Shown here piece after piece: positions 10,286 through 20,941 of a DNA stretch of 64,000 nt (positions within the stretch are counted from its first letter, which is position 1; every line of letters begins with the position of its first letter). Source of the DNA: Arenicola marina (lineage: Eukaryota > Annelida > Polychaeta > Arenicolidae); assembly GCA_964019135.1 (NCBI GenBank), contig OZ025250.1, forward strand, positions 54,063,357-54,127,356. Direction: 5' to 3'. The position numbers and the translations under genes were made by a program. The notes below the pieces were generated by a model, which was not told the origin of the DNA, did no database searches, and was given only the letters and a program-made list of their open reading frames with translations.

Positions 10286-11640
10286 GGTTGTAGGACGTTT
10301 CGGCCAGCGGGCGTTTCGGCCTAGGACGTTTCGACCAGGTATTTTGGGGAGGGCGGACGTTCCGGCCAGGTATTTTGGGGAGGGAGGACGTTTCAGCCAA
10401 GTATAATTTAAACTGATGTGTCATAAGTGTTAAGCCAATTTTATGTTGTGTTATGTGTTATATCTGTTCAAAAAAAGGTTAAGCAATTCAACTACTGTTT
10501 AAAAGGCGTTAAGCAATTCAACACAGTGGACGCCCGCGATATTGTTATTTATGTTCAAAATTAGCCAAATTTATGTGAGCCAAAAACCTCAGAGCTGGGC
10601 AGGCCCACACCTAGGGGTGTCAGGGCAATCACTGTGTGACTCTAACTGGTGAGCAAATTAACCAAATTAATGTGTAACTAACAAGTGTGAAGTGTCATTA
10701 TAGTTTGTAGTTTTATACCAGATAAAACATGTGTGACTCCATGATATAAGGTTTGTAACATTATAATTGGCCGAAACGTCCGCTCTCCCCAAAAGACCTG
10801 GCCGAAACGTCCTAGGCTGGAACGTCTTAGGCCGAAACGTCCTAGCCAGAAAGGTCCACTGGCCGAAAAACGTCCTTCCACCCTTTCAGATCCTTAGCTT
10901 ATATCTGTGCTCCTCCTTTTCAAATTCTGACCTCTCCTTCTTCTAAATCAGTTTATATAACAACTAAAATTAGCAATAGGCCGTGGATTTTACATGAGTT
11001 AATGTCCTCGGAAAACGACATTACCGGATACCAATGACTACCTTCGCCCTCGGACGCCATTGTTATCCGGTAATGCCGTGTTTCTCGGACAATAACTTAC
11101 ACATAAATATCTGTTAATATTTGACGGTTTTTCAGATGGTAGCGTCCTTAAGTGCAGGTTTATGTTGAAAGCCCCAGTAGGAATCGCGTTGTCTGAATAT
11201 CTGTTCCTTGAACTAAAATAAGGACATGACTGCTGGCGCAATTTATTTTCGTTAGCCAACAGAGATTCAACGAATATAGAACTATAGCTGGGAATAACAG
11301 TAGCAGTTTTACTACTCGTCGTACGACGTTTCGGCCAGCGGACGTTTCGGCCTAGAACGTTTCGGCCTACGACGATTCGGCCTATGACGTTTCGGTCAGG
11401 CATTGTGTTATCCTCAGAGCTGGGCAGCCCCACAAATTGAGGTGTCAGGGCGCGTGAACGGGAGAGGGACTCGGCATCAATCACTGCGTGACTATAAACG
11501 GTGACCAAATTAAACCAAATTACTGTGTAAATAATAGTGATTATAGTTTTATACCAGATAAAGCATGTGTGACTCCATGATATAAGTTGTGTAATATTAT
11601 ACCTTGGCCGAAACGTCCTAGGCCGAAACGGACTTGCTTT
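10286..11640. repeat. Dispersed-repeat block with four clusters of ggacgtttcggcc and an internal ~210-bp duplication
   Basis: Clusters of gacgtttcggcc lie at 10288-10395 and 11322-11395. The reverse complement (ggccgaaacgtcc) clusters at 10770-10875 and 11605-11640, so each pair faces inward. Sequence beginning cctcagagctgggcag and ending gactccatgatataag occurs at about 10588-10790 and again at 11407-11610. This looks like two related MITE-like or foldback insertions, each with reiterated 13-16 bp terminal motifs. No transposase is encoded. Confidence 0.75.
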
Positions 11641-13019
11641 TTAGCACTTTTAATTAGAAATTTAGTAAATTTAGCAAATGAAGCCGAAATTGGCTAAACG
11701 CCTGTTTAAACACAAATAACAATATTGCGGGCGTCCAACATTCTGTTGACTTGCCTTGACTGATTTGATTTGTTGTGCGACGGGGCTTAATGGCACTTTG
11801 AGCCTGTAAGGCTATATCGCGCCATACCGGGTAAGTTCACTCTAACTAATTAAAGAGTCAATACTAAAAGCCCGAAAGCTTTTAAAAACAGAAATAACAG
11901 TATGGCTGGCAACATAATGGGAGGAGGAGCGGCGGGGGGCGGGGGAGGGGAGGGGTGGATGGGGGTATCTGTTATTTATCCGCCATTGTTTGATGGTGCA
12001 GTCTACCGATCCTGACAGACGGCTGTGTTCTCTGACCGTTTTTGCGTTTGACTTTCAAGTTTTTCGTATTGGTACTTTTCGATTAGTTCAGCCATGCCAT
12101 GGGGACAGACACATACATATGGTATAAACTTCATTTCTTTGCCGAGGTTATTATATTATTATAATTGCTGTCAAGGAACGTCATATCAAACGTGTGCTAC
12201 ATCAATGTTTTTAGGCCACATTCTAAAGCTGCCTAAATACAACACATTACAATAAATGATTAAATACAGCAATTTTGCATTAATTATGATTTATGATTAT
12301 CATAATGTTCTATTTGGAAACATATTCTGACAGTGTGAATTAACTTTGCACGAAATAGATACGTTATCATAATAAAAAAGAACGGTGGTGATGACCAAAT
12401 TCTGATGACGTAGTACGCAAGACGGCCGTTTTTTTCCCAAACCTGCACCCGTTTGTCAAACCAAGCTTGAAAATGCCATTATTTGTTGCGCACAATAATT
12501 TTGTTCTCATATGCTACGATTCTAAATAGGGGTCTACTTTATATGCCACTGCAGACATAATTGGGGATGGAAACTGTATATTGTTAGCAATAAGATCATA
12601 AAAACCACGTTAGAAAACATCGCGAGGTAAAATGACACGTACGCCAAATATTATTAATACAATATAAATACAATCGTGTGGCTTGCTTCACCAAAAGCTG
12701 GCTATTAACATCGCGCTAAACCCGGCCGCACCAGTTACTTATGATTAGGTACTAAATTTCACTGCCACGAAATTCATGTGAAAGAAAGATAGCGCCCCCC
12801 CCCCCCCCCTTCCTCTCACCACCGCCGCCACCATCAAAAACATCCTTTGTGTAATTAAAAGCCCAACCTACAGCTATACCCCCACCCCTACACTCCTCCC
12901 CCCACTTCGTTTACCCCTCCTCTCCGCCTCCTTCACTCACCCCCCACCCCTGTTTACTCCACCGCCTTGACACTAACCCCCTCCCCCCCCCCACCCCCCA
13001 CCATCTTTACAATCCCAGG
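11641..13019. other. Gene-free stretch with G-rich and C-rich tracts
   Basis: 11921-11970 is G-rich (gggggaggggagggg). 12791-12815 and 12890-13010 are long pyrimidine or C-rich tracts with several C8-C16 runs, G-quadruplex-prone on the minus strand. The middle is AT-rich with no coding signal. Confidence 0.5.
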
Positions 13020-13140
13020 GTTCTTAGCGCGCCGGTCTCTGATTGGCGCACCGTCTAACCACAGAGGGCGCTAACCCTTCCCAGGATCCCCCGCGGGAGG
13101 GATATAAAATGGGGTGGAATCTGTCAAGGGAACAGTTTCA
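13020..13140 (+). promoter_or_regulatory. Candidate Pol II core promoter (inverted CCAAT box and TATA box)
   Basis: An inverted CCAAT box in gattggcg (near 13039) is followed about 60 bases later by gatataaaatgg (near 13100), a good TATA element. GC-rich surroundings and a likely start near 13130 complete the pattern. The downstream sequence has an ORF of 131 codons (13043-13438) that begins upstream of the TATA box and is not convincing, so the transcript, if any, is unidentified. It could be a transposable element promoter. Confidence 0.4.
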
Positions 13141-13899
13141 CTCCACGTGGGGATCGAGATCACCAGCCCGTACTCGACACGATCCAGATGGGACTCCACT
13201 CCGGATGGCGTACGCACTATGCCAGGGATACAGTCCTAAATGGAGCGAAGATCCAGTTGCGGAACAACTCCACTCGGCTCTCGCACCATACGGCCCTACA
13301 TCAGTGGTTAGTAACACCATTTTATATAACAGAAATACTGTGTTGCAACAACGGAGATGCCAGATATTTGCTATCTTTTCTCCCACGGCATCCTATTTAG
13401 CCTCGGTAGACCAGCTCCGCAGGCAACGCGGCGGGTAATTATGTAGCTTTCGACCACATCACTACTATCGCCCACATTAAATAGATTTTGTCCATATTGT
13501 TCGTATACTATTGACCCTTAAAATAGGGACGATGTCGAAAACCACACAATTACCACGAAACTATACCTGCTCCTATTAGGTTCTCATATCTGAATTTCTC
13601 CAGTAATATTTACAGGTATCTTTACATTGCATAGCAAAGCACCTTAAATACCGCAACGACAATCAATTATTGCCATAAACCTCATTTTATTTAGTTAATT
13701 ACGCCATAATTTAGTCCACGCAATGGCGGTCGGCAACAACAGAGTGACGCTAAATCGTAGACGACACGCCGAAAAAATGGTTTTACTATTCTTCAAACTG
13801 TCCCAATTTAATCTGCAAACCTCTCAAATAGTCATACTAACCATGATGCATCGATATGAATTGCTTATTTCACGATACCTAACGTATTTATATATAATG
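13141..13899. other. No recognised gene
   Basis: Short ORFs near 13138-13438 and 13723-14013 show no known motif. The former lies directly downstream of the candidate promoter. AT-rich from 13440 onward. Confidence 0.3.
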
Positions 13900-13976
13900 T
13901 CGTCTAACTGGAAGTCGTCCAACTGGAAGTACCAAAATGGCGTGTCGTCCAAGTGGAAGTCGTCCAACTGGAAGCA
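13900..13976. repeat. 15-bp tandem repeat (gtcgtccaactggaa)
   Basis: Five consecutive 15-base cells: four read gtcgtcYaaStggaa, and the middle one is replaced by gtaccaaaatggcgt of the same length. The short Asn-Trp-Lys-Ser-Ser repeat ORFs through it are a consequence of the period. Confidence 0.85.
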
Positions 13977-14169
13977 CACCGTAGAAAGACCCTGGTGCTA
14001 TTTCTGGTGCTGATGCTATTTCGGAAGCCTGAAAAACATTTTACCGGGGTCCAGAAATGGGGCGGGTAGTAACTGGTGGAGGGGGGAGGGGGGACAAGAA
14101 AGACGAAGTTAATCAAGGAAGCCTGCAAACCCGTTGGACTGAGGTCCTTTGATGGTAATGGGAGGCGGG

Positions 14170-14250
14170 GGGTGGGGGCTTGTTGGGGGCTTTTGGCTTC
14201 TTTGAACAATGAAGGCCATTCAGTCCTCCTCTCCTCCCCAATCCCCACCA
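14170..14250. repeat. Dispersed repeat segment shared with 16460-16545
   Basis: The segment running from ttgttgggggcttttggc to ctcctccccaatcc is found here and at 16465-16540. In both places it is followed by the gagacc/gacacc region of the 391-bp unit, so the whole 14.17-14.35 kb block is one repeat family with a diverged copy at 16.46-16.68 kb. Confidence 0.85.
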
Positions 14251-15035
14251 GAGACCCACGGTAGGGTAGATGATCTCTCTGGTTCTACCACGCAACGCGT
14301 TAGATATCGAGTCTACCCCCTCCCACTTCTCCACCTTCTCTCGCATTAATCCAAAGGCACTTAGGGATTCAAGCTATAGACATGGGGAACGAGATGCAAA
14401 CGCTGCTGATTTACAAGAAACAATTAATGTATTGTGCACTAGTTAAACAGGCATCCATCCATGACTGTATTAACCTGAGCTTCTATAGTCTTATTGTTTG
14501 GTTAAATCACAGGTGCCTCAATCGTGGGTCGGTAGGGCGGGAGGGGGGGGGGCGGCCTTTGCCTAACTTGCTCATTCTATGTTTATATGTGTACCTCGAG
14601 TACGAATAAAGATATATATATGTAACGGGCTCAAATAGGTAGAGACCCACGGTAGGGTAGATGATCTCTCTGGTTCTACCACGCAACGCGTTAGATATCG
14701 AGTCTACCCCCTCCCACTTCTCCACCTTCTCTCGCATTAATCCAAAGGCACTATTTAGGGATTTAAGCTATAGACATGGGGAACGAGATGCAAAAGCTGC
14801 TGATTTACAAGAAACAATTAATGTATTGTGCACTAGTTAAACAGGCATCCATCCATGACTGTATTAACCTGAGCTTCTATAGTCTTATTGTTTGGTTAAA
14901 TCACAGGTGCCTCAATCGTGGGTCGGTAGGGCGGGAGGGGGGGGGGGGGCGGCTTTTGCCTAACTTGCTCATTCTATGTTTATATGTGTACCTCGAGTAC
15001 GAATAAAGATATATATATGTAACAGGCTCAAATAG
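14251..15035. repeat. Tandem duplication of a ~391-bp unit
   Basis: Copy 1 is 14251-14641 and copy 2 is 14642-15035. Both begin gagacccacggtagggtaga and end before a taac(g/a)ggctcaaataggta stretch, and they are nearly identical. Each contains a G-rich run (cgggaggggggg) and a (ta)n stretch. A diverged relative of the first 100 bases occurs at 16550-16680. ORFs present in both copies (e.g. 14382-14609 and 14776-15006) are duplicated by the repeat and carry no known motif. Confidence 0.95.
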
Positions 15036-16019
15036 GTAACGAACACCAGATAGGTGAGGTGCTGGCAGGCACGATGGTTTTATTCCTATAATGAAGATAC
15101 AAATACAGATTATTCCCCAGTACAGACATTAGTTCAATCACGTCGTCTGGGCTTCCACATTCACAAAACAATTATTCTTCAACATGAGTGAAGCACTCGA
15201 AACCGGTAGCCTAACAACGTTCATAGCACCATAATTACGATATTAACATTGCTACAATACAGTTTCACAAAATAAAGCAATTCTCTAAACCAATAATAAT
15301 ATATTCGGCCGACCACTCCTAGTTCTATGCATCCATGTGGTGAGGCATTACACAGCACATGCATGTGACATGAAAATAATTTCAACAGTTTACCCTGCCA
15401 GAAACACAATTAAACCCTCGTAAATTACAGAAAATACATAAATGCTTAGGCTCAAAACGACACAAGAACCTGTTTACGGACGTTATACGAGTTTATTTAT
15501 ATTTACAATATTTATACTCTCAAAACCCCTATAGCAATTACCAATTTATAAATTCAAATTAAAGACAGGAAACATACCTATAATGAAGACCCTGCACTGT
15601 TCTTGGTAAACTGGGAGTAAACCACGAGGTCTTCCGCTACAAGTTCAACAAATAACCTTAAGTAGCTCCGAGAATGACCATGGACGCACTGAAGGTGAAA
15701 AGGGGCTGAGACACCCCGCGCGACGGCTTAAATACGGCAGTTTACGCCCCACAATTCCACAGTGACCTACTTTGTGACGTCACTTCCATATCAAGGCAAG
15801 CATGGCGAGCGAAACAAAACGCGGCAGATACAAGCAATGGCATCGAATTAAACGATGATACTCGTGCTTTTAGCAAATATAAACAGATAGCAGACATACA
15901 AAACCAGGTGAGATTTAGTACTTATTCTTCGTAACATTAAATCATGACGAATCACAACGATCTGGTCGAGGCAACCAACATTTAAAATACACAACAATTG
16001 AACATGGAAATCGCCACTG
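15036..16019. other. Gene-free region with a CRE palindrome and possible minus-strand TATA
   Basis: 15770-15782 contains tgtgacgtcac, an exact cAMP-response-element core. About 40 bases to the left, the minus strand reads gtatttaagcc, TATA-like, so a minus-strand promoter starting near 15.70 kb is possible. No coding exon is evident downstream of it. Confidence 0.3.
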
Positions 16020-16250
16020 ATCAACAGGCCTGGGGCAGTGTCCAGGTGTCAGTGAGAAGGAATGTTGGTGTTTTAGGCCACTTTTGTGCACATACAGGCT
16101 AAATTGGGCCAAGGAACCTCCCGAGACGATGAAGGATGAAGGAATGAAACATGCCCCAGATTAGGTGCCCGAGCCCGGATTCGAACCCAGGACCTATAGT
16201 ATTGATCTGCGGTCTAGTGCGCTAACCACTACACCAGGGTCAGGGAGGAC
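16020..16250 (-). mobile_element. tRNA-derived SINE
   Basis: On the minus strand the head reads tggtgtagtggttagcgc (A-box-like) and, 40-odd bases on, tgggttcgaatccggg, an exact Pol III B box (GGTTCGAATCC, plus coordinates 16177-16187). The body follows to about 16020 with the block ccttcatcgtctcgggaggt. A degraded relative of this body is at 54.34-54.49 kb. The tRNA-like head cannot fold into a convincing functional tRNA, so I call it a SINE. A second truncated head (cctggtgttagcgttaac ... tttgaatccggccc) lies on the plus strand at 16374-16415. Confidence 0.75.
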
Positions 16251-16424
16251 CCCAGGTGTCAGTGAGAGACCGCTCATTCTGTTACATATATATAATGGTT
16301 ACGGCCGTAGAAAATCCATAAAAACCATGGCGCTAGTCTCGGTATCCCGCGATATCATGTTTACGGGGGCCTCCCTGGTGTTAGCGTTAACGCACTAGTT
16401 TGAATCCGGCCCGGTCTCACGTGT

Positions 16425-16680
16425 GTGTGTGTGTGTGGGAGGGGAGGGGGGGGGGGTGCGTTTGGCTTGTTGGGGGCTTTTGGCTTCTTTAAACAATAGA
16501 GGCCATTCTTCAGTCCTCCTCCCCTCCCCAATCCGCACCAGACACCAAGAGTGGGGCAGATGCTCTCTCGGGTTCCTCTGAATTAATTTCCATACCAAGC
16601 AACGTTAGATATTGAGTCCTCCTCAACCCCCCCCCCCCCCCCCTTTACTCCTCGACCTTGTCTCCCATTAATCCAAATGC
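16425..16680. repeat. GT-repeat, G-run and diverged copy of the 14.2-14.35 kb repeat
   Basis: A (gt)n microsatellite at 16421-16438, G11 near 16448 and C17 near 16629 flank a diverged copy of the repeat described at 14.17-14.35 kb. Confidence 0.8.
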
Positions 16681-17137
16681 TACTAACTGTCTCTCACCCC
16701 CATCCTGCTAGATATTGGTTTGAGCTTCTGTTTTTGATTGGTTCAGCTGCCCAAATTGGTCACATATAACCCACCCCACACAGACCAACTCTTGTTGCTG
16801 AATCTGTAAAAGTGGCAGTGTGTTATCGGGTCCGCTTAGCTCACATAATGTCACTTGCAACCGTTGTTTTCAGCATTAGCCCAGGTTGGGGAGTGGGTCA
16901 AGTTAGGCTGTATAGGGGTATATGAGAGCCCACGTGGGAGGCACTGGGAATAGGAGAAGGAGAGAGCGAGGACCAGACAGAGGGAGGACCAGAGAAACCG
17001 GATATAAAATAGATAATAGTGATAACAGTAAATGGAGAAAAAAAAAAGAATGAAATAAGAGCGATATACAATATACAAGGAGGGTTCCGCGGTAAAGCCC
17101 CTGATTTTAATCTCCAAACCCCCCCCCCCCACTGGCA
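16681..17137. other. No recognised feature
   Basis: No motif-bearing ORF. Ends in C11 near 17120. Confidence 0.3.
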
Positions 17138-17164
17138 TGGATTTTCTCCCAACAAAACCGCTCT

Positions 17165-17660
17165 ATGGAAGGTTTCATGTGTAGTATTTCTGGTCCCAGG
17201 CCCGAATGGACTCCGGTTCTACCCTAGAACGTTCTAGGCGGGTTTCGAACCGGCGACCCTTCGCATCCCGAGCGAACACCTTACATGTCAGGCTAAAGGG
17301 AAATTCCCATTTGGCCAGAGGGGCTTGGTGTGTTTTATCCACCGGGCCTGGGCCGAGATATCACACTCCACCCTTTCCCCACTGGACTGCGACCTCGCAG
17401 TAACCGCCACCGTGCGCTACGCCGTAACCCGGATGCTGGCCTTATCATGTGGCTCCGGGTGGCTCCGACAACCCAGGTTCATCTCCATCGGCACCAAATG
17501 TAGTATTTCTGGTCCCAGGCCTGAGTGGACGCCGGTTCTACCCTAGACCCTTTGCATCCTGAGTGAACACCTTACACGTTAGGCCAAAGGGAAATTCCCA
17601 TTTGGCCCGAGGCGCTTGGTGTGTTTTATCCACCGGGCCTGGGCCGAGATATCACACATG
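17165..17660 (-). mobile_element. Duplicated tRNA-related SINE pair
   Basis: Two copies (about 17175-17360 and 17493-17660) share gtagtatttctggtcccagg at one end and caccgggcctgggccgagat at the other. In the first copy the minus strand contains a perfect B box, GGTTCGAAACC, at about 17238-17248, and a tagcctgacatgtaaggtg A-box-like stretch. The second copy has lost the B-box segment. The direction and Pol III box suggest a tRNA-derived SINE with a local duplication. Confidence 0.6.
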
Positions 17661-18120
17661 CAGTCATGTTTTTCTTTATGTAACATTTTCATCAAAAATC
17701 CAAATGTTTCATACCATTTTAATATGCACGGCCTGCCATCTTGGAGTCTGACATCCGCGAGACGAGAGCGGCGATGATTAACTCATTGTTGCAGTGTTGA
17801 TTTATAATTATTGACTTGGTGGCCTCCATCCAATTGTTGTGGCCAGTTACAGTATCAGTGCAGTGGCAAACATTGGGTGAGCCTGTTCACTGAGCTTAAC
17901 ATTTCTTTGGCGACACCTGTTATATAACCGCCCTATATAGCTGTTAAAGTCCATCTCTTATGTCCTATGTTACTTTGCATATATTTGATCCATTTGCACT
18001 ATATTAACGAAATTCCATATGCACTGAATTTATTTGCCACCAATATTAACAATATTAGGCATTTTATCACAGACCCACACAAAAAAGTAGAAGATAGGCA
18101 GGGGCAACTTTTTCATTGAT
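17661..18120. other. No recognised feature
   Basis: AT-rich unique sequence without coding signal. Confidence 0.3.
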
Positions 18121-19086
18121 TTGTGACGTCACAAGATGAACCAGTTTCGTTGTGCAATACGGTAAACGCGACTTTTGAGCATGGCGTCTATCGTCCTTCC
18201 GCATCGATCGGGATGCAGCTATGCCAGCGCGATTATTTGGAATTAATGATAGTGAGGGTGAAGAAGAACAAGTGGAAGTATTCGGGCAACCGGAGCATGT
18301 GTTCTGCCGCCGTACTTATCGCTTCGAGCCATCTCGACTGGAGATTGCTAAGTAACTGTAAAAGTTGAAAACCTCAAAACGCCCTTCGCAAAACTAGTGC
18401 GAACGCCTCATTCATAAAAAGTGATGGTTATTATATCATGGGATCTAGATCAAAAACCTGTCTCATAATCAAATAAAATATTAATTGGGCGACCAGCAGA
18501 CAAATTGGTGAAAGCTACTTAGTTATTTGTCCCAACCGGACACCATAACGTTCAGGGTTCTACAATTATTACTATAAAATGTATGTGACTAGATTAGTGC
18601 GCTGCGTGCTTTTTAGACTAGGCCTGATAAATGACGCCCTCCCTCCCTTTTGATGTGCATAAAGAACTTCTTTTAGTACATACATTTAACCTTGGATCTA
18701 GATTGTATGTCTGCGATTGGACGGACATCCCCCCCAGACGGCCCGTCCCCTACTGTAGCCTAGCCCACTCTTTCCATTTTTGGGAGAAACTTAGCCCGTA
18801 GGCTGGCAACGATGGCAGTGGCCACTGCATCTGTTTGTTTTCAGTAAGCTTAACAGTCTGTGAGTCATTGTCACGAATGTTGCTCTAACCAAAAAGACCA
18901 CACCTCTAATGTCCTAGATCTAGGTCTATCTAGATCTACATGTGGCAAATGTTCATCATCAGTTAATGTTAACCGAAATAAACATCTGAGTTAGAGCTTC
19001 CCTGCTGCATGTACATTCATTCAAACACCGCGGGCAGTCGAAGTGAGCGAGGCGCACTCAAACCGCTTCATCTTGTGACGTCACAA
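18121..19086. mobile_element. Candidate 966-bp TIR element with palindromic 20-bp ends
   Basis: The left end TTGTGACGTCACAAGATGAA is the exact reverse complement of the right end (19067-19086), a perfect 20-bp terminal inverted repeat that continues imperfectly for a few bases. The outer 14 bases of each end are themselves a palindrome containing a TGACGTCA (CRE) core. Inside there is only an 81-codon ORF without known motifs. No clear target-site duplication is visible, so the transposon reading is tentative. Confidence 0.5.
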
Positions 19087-20040
19087 ATCTCTACTCTGGG
19101 CGGGGGGTTGGAAATGGATTGTTCGCTGCTGGAGTTTATTTTGGTGACTTTAGATATTAATATTTATGGCATAAGAGACATTGTAAAATAGTTGCATCTA
19201 ATAAATGGCTTTAGTAACCACTGGGAAATGTATATTTGGAAGTGGTTTAGTAACAAATACCCCCCCAAGAGACTTTAACCTCAATGCTACCGCCCTCCTG
19301 CCATCGTGGAAGTGGAGATAGGCCTACGGTTCGAGTGGAAGGGGCTGATTATATGAACGGTGAGGACAAGGTGTTCTTTTGTATCACAGAGTCATCAAAC
19401 AAGTTGTTCTCTTGCATTGCCAGGCCATCGTTAAGTCTTTATTCTGTTGAATTGCCCCGGCCCCCTAGCCCGGTTTGATGTTATAATGGTTATAACGTAC
19501 GGCAATAGAAAATTCATAGGAAACCTAATGGTGCTAATTCCACCCCTCTTGTCTCATTGCTAAAATTTATGGGGATCGTTATCCGTACAATTCCTGGTTC
19601 AACGCGAATACCCTATTTACCGCGATCTTAATAGCTGTGATATTCATGATATTTTTTTTATTTCGCACCCAGCTTTAAAATGTCTTGGAGATTCGATATC
19701 ACTTAATTCTTGAGGATTCGGGTTTTCTTTCTATTTACGGTATTTAATTTCGACGTTTGGCGGGGCCGGTAGAGGGAGCTGGTGACACTTGTTGCCCAAG
19801 ATCTAGAATCGGATTTCAGATATGTTCTGTTTGTCGGATGCCGCTGGTGCTGTCCAGGTAATTGTGTTCTTTTCGAGCCTCGACCTCTTCTCTATTTGTC
19901 GCTTAAGGGTCAAGCATACATTGTCATTGATAGGGATGAAAAAAAAATGGTGGGCGATAATAGGTTCCTTTTTTTTACACTCTGAGGCTGAGCTCCGATA
20001 GCGGATAGGTAGGCCTTCACAGGCGCCGTAAATCAGCGTG
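19087..20040. other. No recognised gene
   Basis: Short ORFs near 19284-19478 and 19782-19985 have no motif I recognise. Ends in a G17 run near 20041. Confidence 0.3.
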
Positions 20041-20074
20041 GGGGGGGGGGGGGGGGAGTACCCTTATAAACGAG

Positions 20075-20312
20075 AGGGTACCCTGGGCTCGCGTTAGCAT
20101 TCGCCAATAGCCATTTGGCGAGAAAATTCGGGATTTGGCGATAAGAACTTCCTTGACACTCACCAAAATGGCGAATATAAAATTTCAGCTACAAACACAT
20201 AACCAATTTATAACCAATATATTTGGCTAATTTTGGCTAATGTTTTTCCACAGAATTAGCCAAATTGGCTGATGAAAAAAGTATGGTAGCGCAAGCCCAG
20301 GTACCCCCCCCC
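20075..20312. mobile_element. Small MITE-like insertion with inverted ends
   Basis: The left end gagggtaccctgggctcgcg is an imperfect inverted copy of the right end gcgcaagcccaggtaccccc. The interior is AT-rich and repeats the word atttggc/gccaaat about ten times in both orientations. Length is about 240 bp with no coding capacity. Confidence 0.55.
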
Positions 20313-20649
20313 CCCCCGCTGCCTTCGGCTTTGTCTTAGACTTTACGACAGGCCACTTCATCGCTCACAGGCTCGCACTTTAGGCCAGCTCTGTTAAGCT
20401 TACACTTAGACTTAGGCCTAGTTTGAGCTCCTGTTCAAATTCAATTGTATAGGAGAAGGTGAACCAGTGATTGCGCACTTGCATTAATTGTATTTTATTT
20501 ATATAAATTTGTTTCCACTTTTACCAGACATCTGCATATTATTTTTACCATCTTTTGCTTGGTGCTCAATCACTGGTACCTGCGCCAGTGGTCACTGATC
20601 CAATTACTACATGGATTGCGGACACATCACAGGCCATGGCTTGCGGTTT

Positions 20650-20722
20650 ACCAGTGGTTACCCATGAATGGCCTCGACCCCGTCGTCGAAGGAGTCGAGG
20701 CCATTCATGGGTAACCAGTGGT
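20650..20722. other. 29-bp-stem hairpin (near-perfect palindrome)
   Basis: The left arm at 20650-20678 (accagtggttacccatgaat then ggcctcgac) pairs with the right arm at 20694-20722 with one mismatch and a 15-base loop. The structure is unique in the window. It lies inside a short ORF (20555-20941) that has no recognised domain. Confidence 0.85.
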
Positions 20723-20941
20723 TCATATCACACAGGCAGTTTAACGATAACAGGGCTTGGGTGTAAAGTTCTGTTTTGCCCCCAGGTTAAATTGCAACAT
20801 TCTCAGTTTGTCAAACTGCCCATTTATTTAGTTTCTGTCTGCCCTTCTGGTTTCCACACCCCTACCATGCGTATTTGTTTCAGAGCAACCAGCTTGGCCA
20901 GCTTAAACAGCCTGCCCCCTCCTTACCTTCTCTACATATAA

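Noticed and set aside
16165-16250. A functional tRNA gene
   Set aside because: A and B boxes are present, but the acceptor and anticodon arms do not pair convincingly and a SINE body follows with a degraded relative elsewhere.
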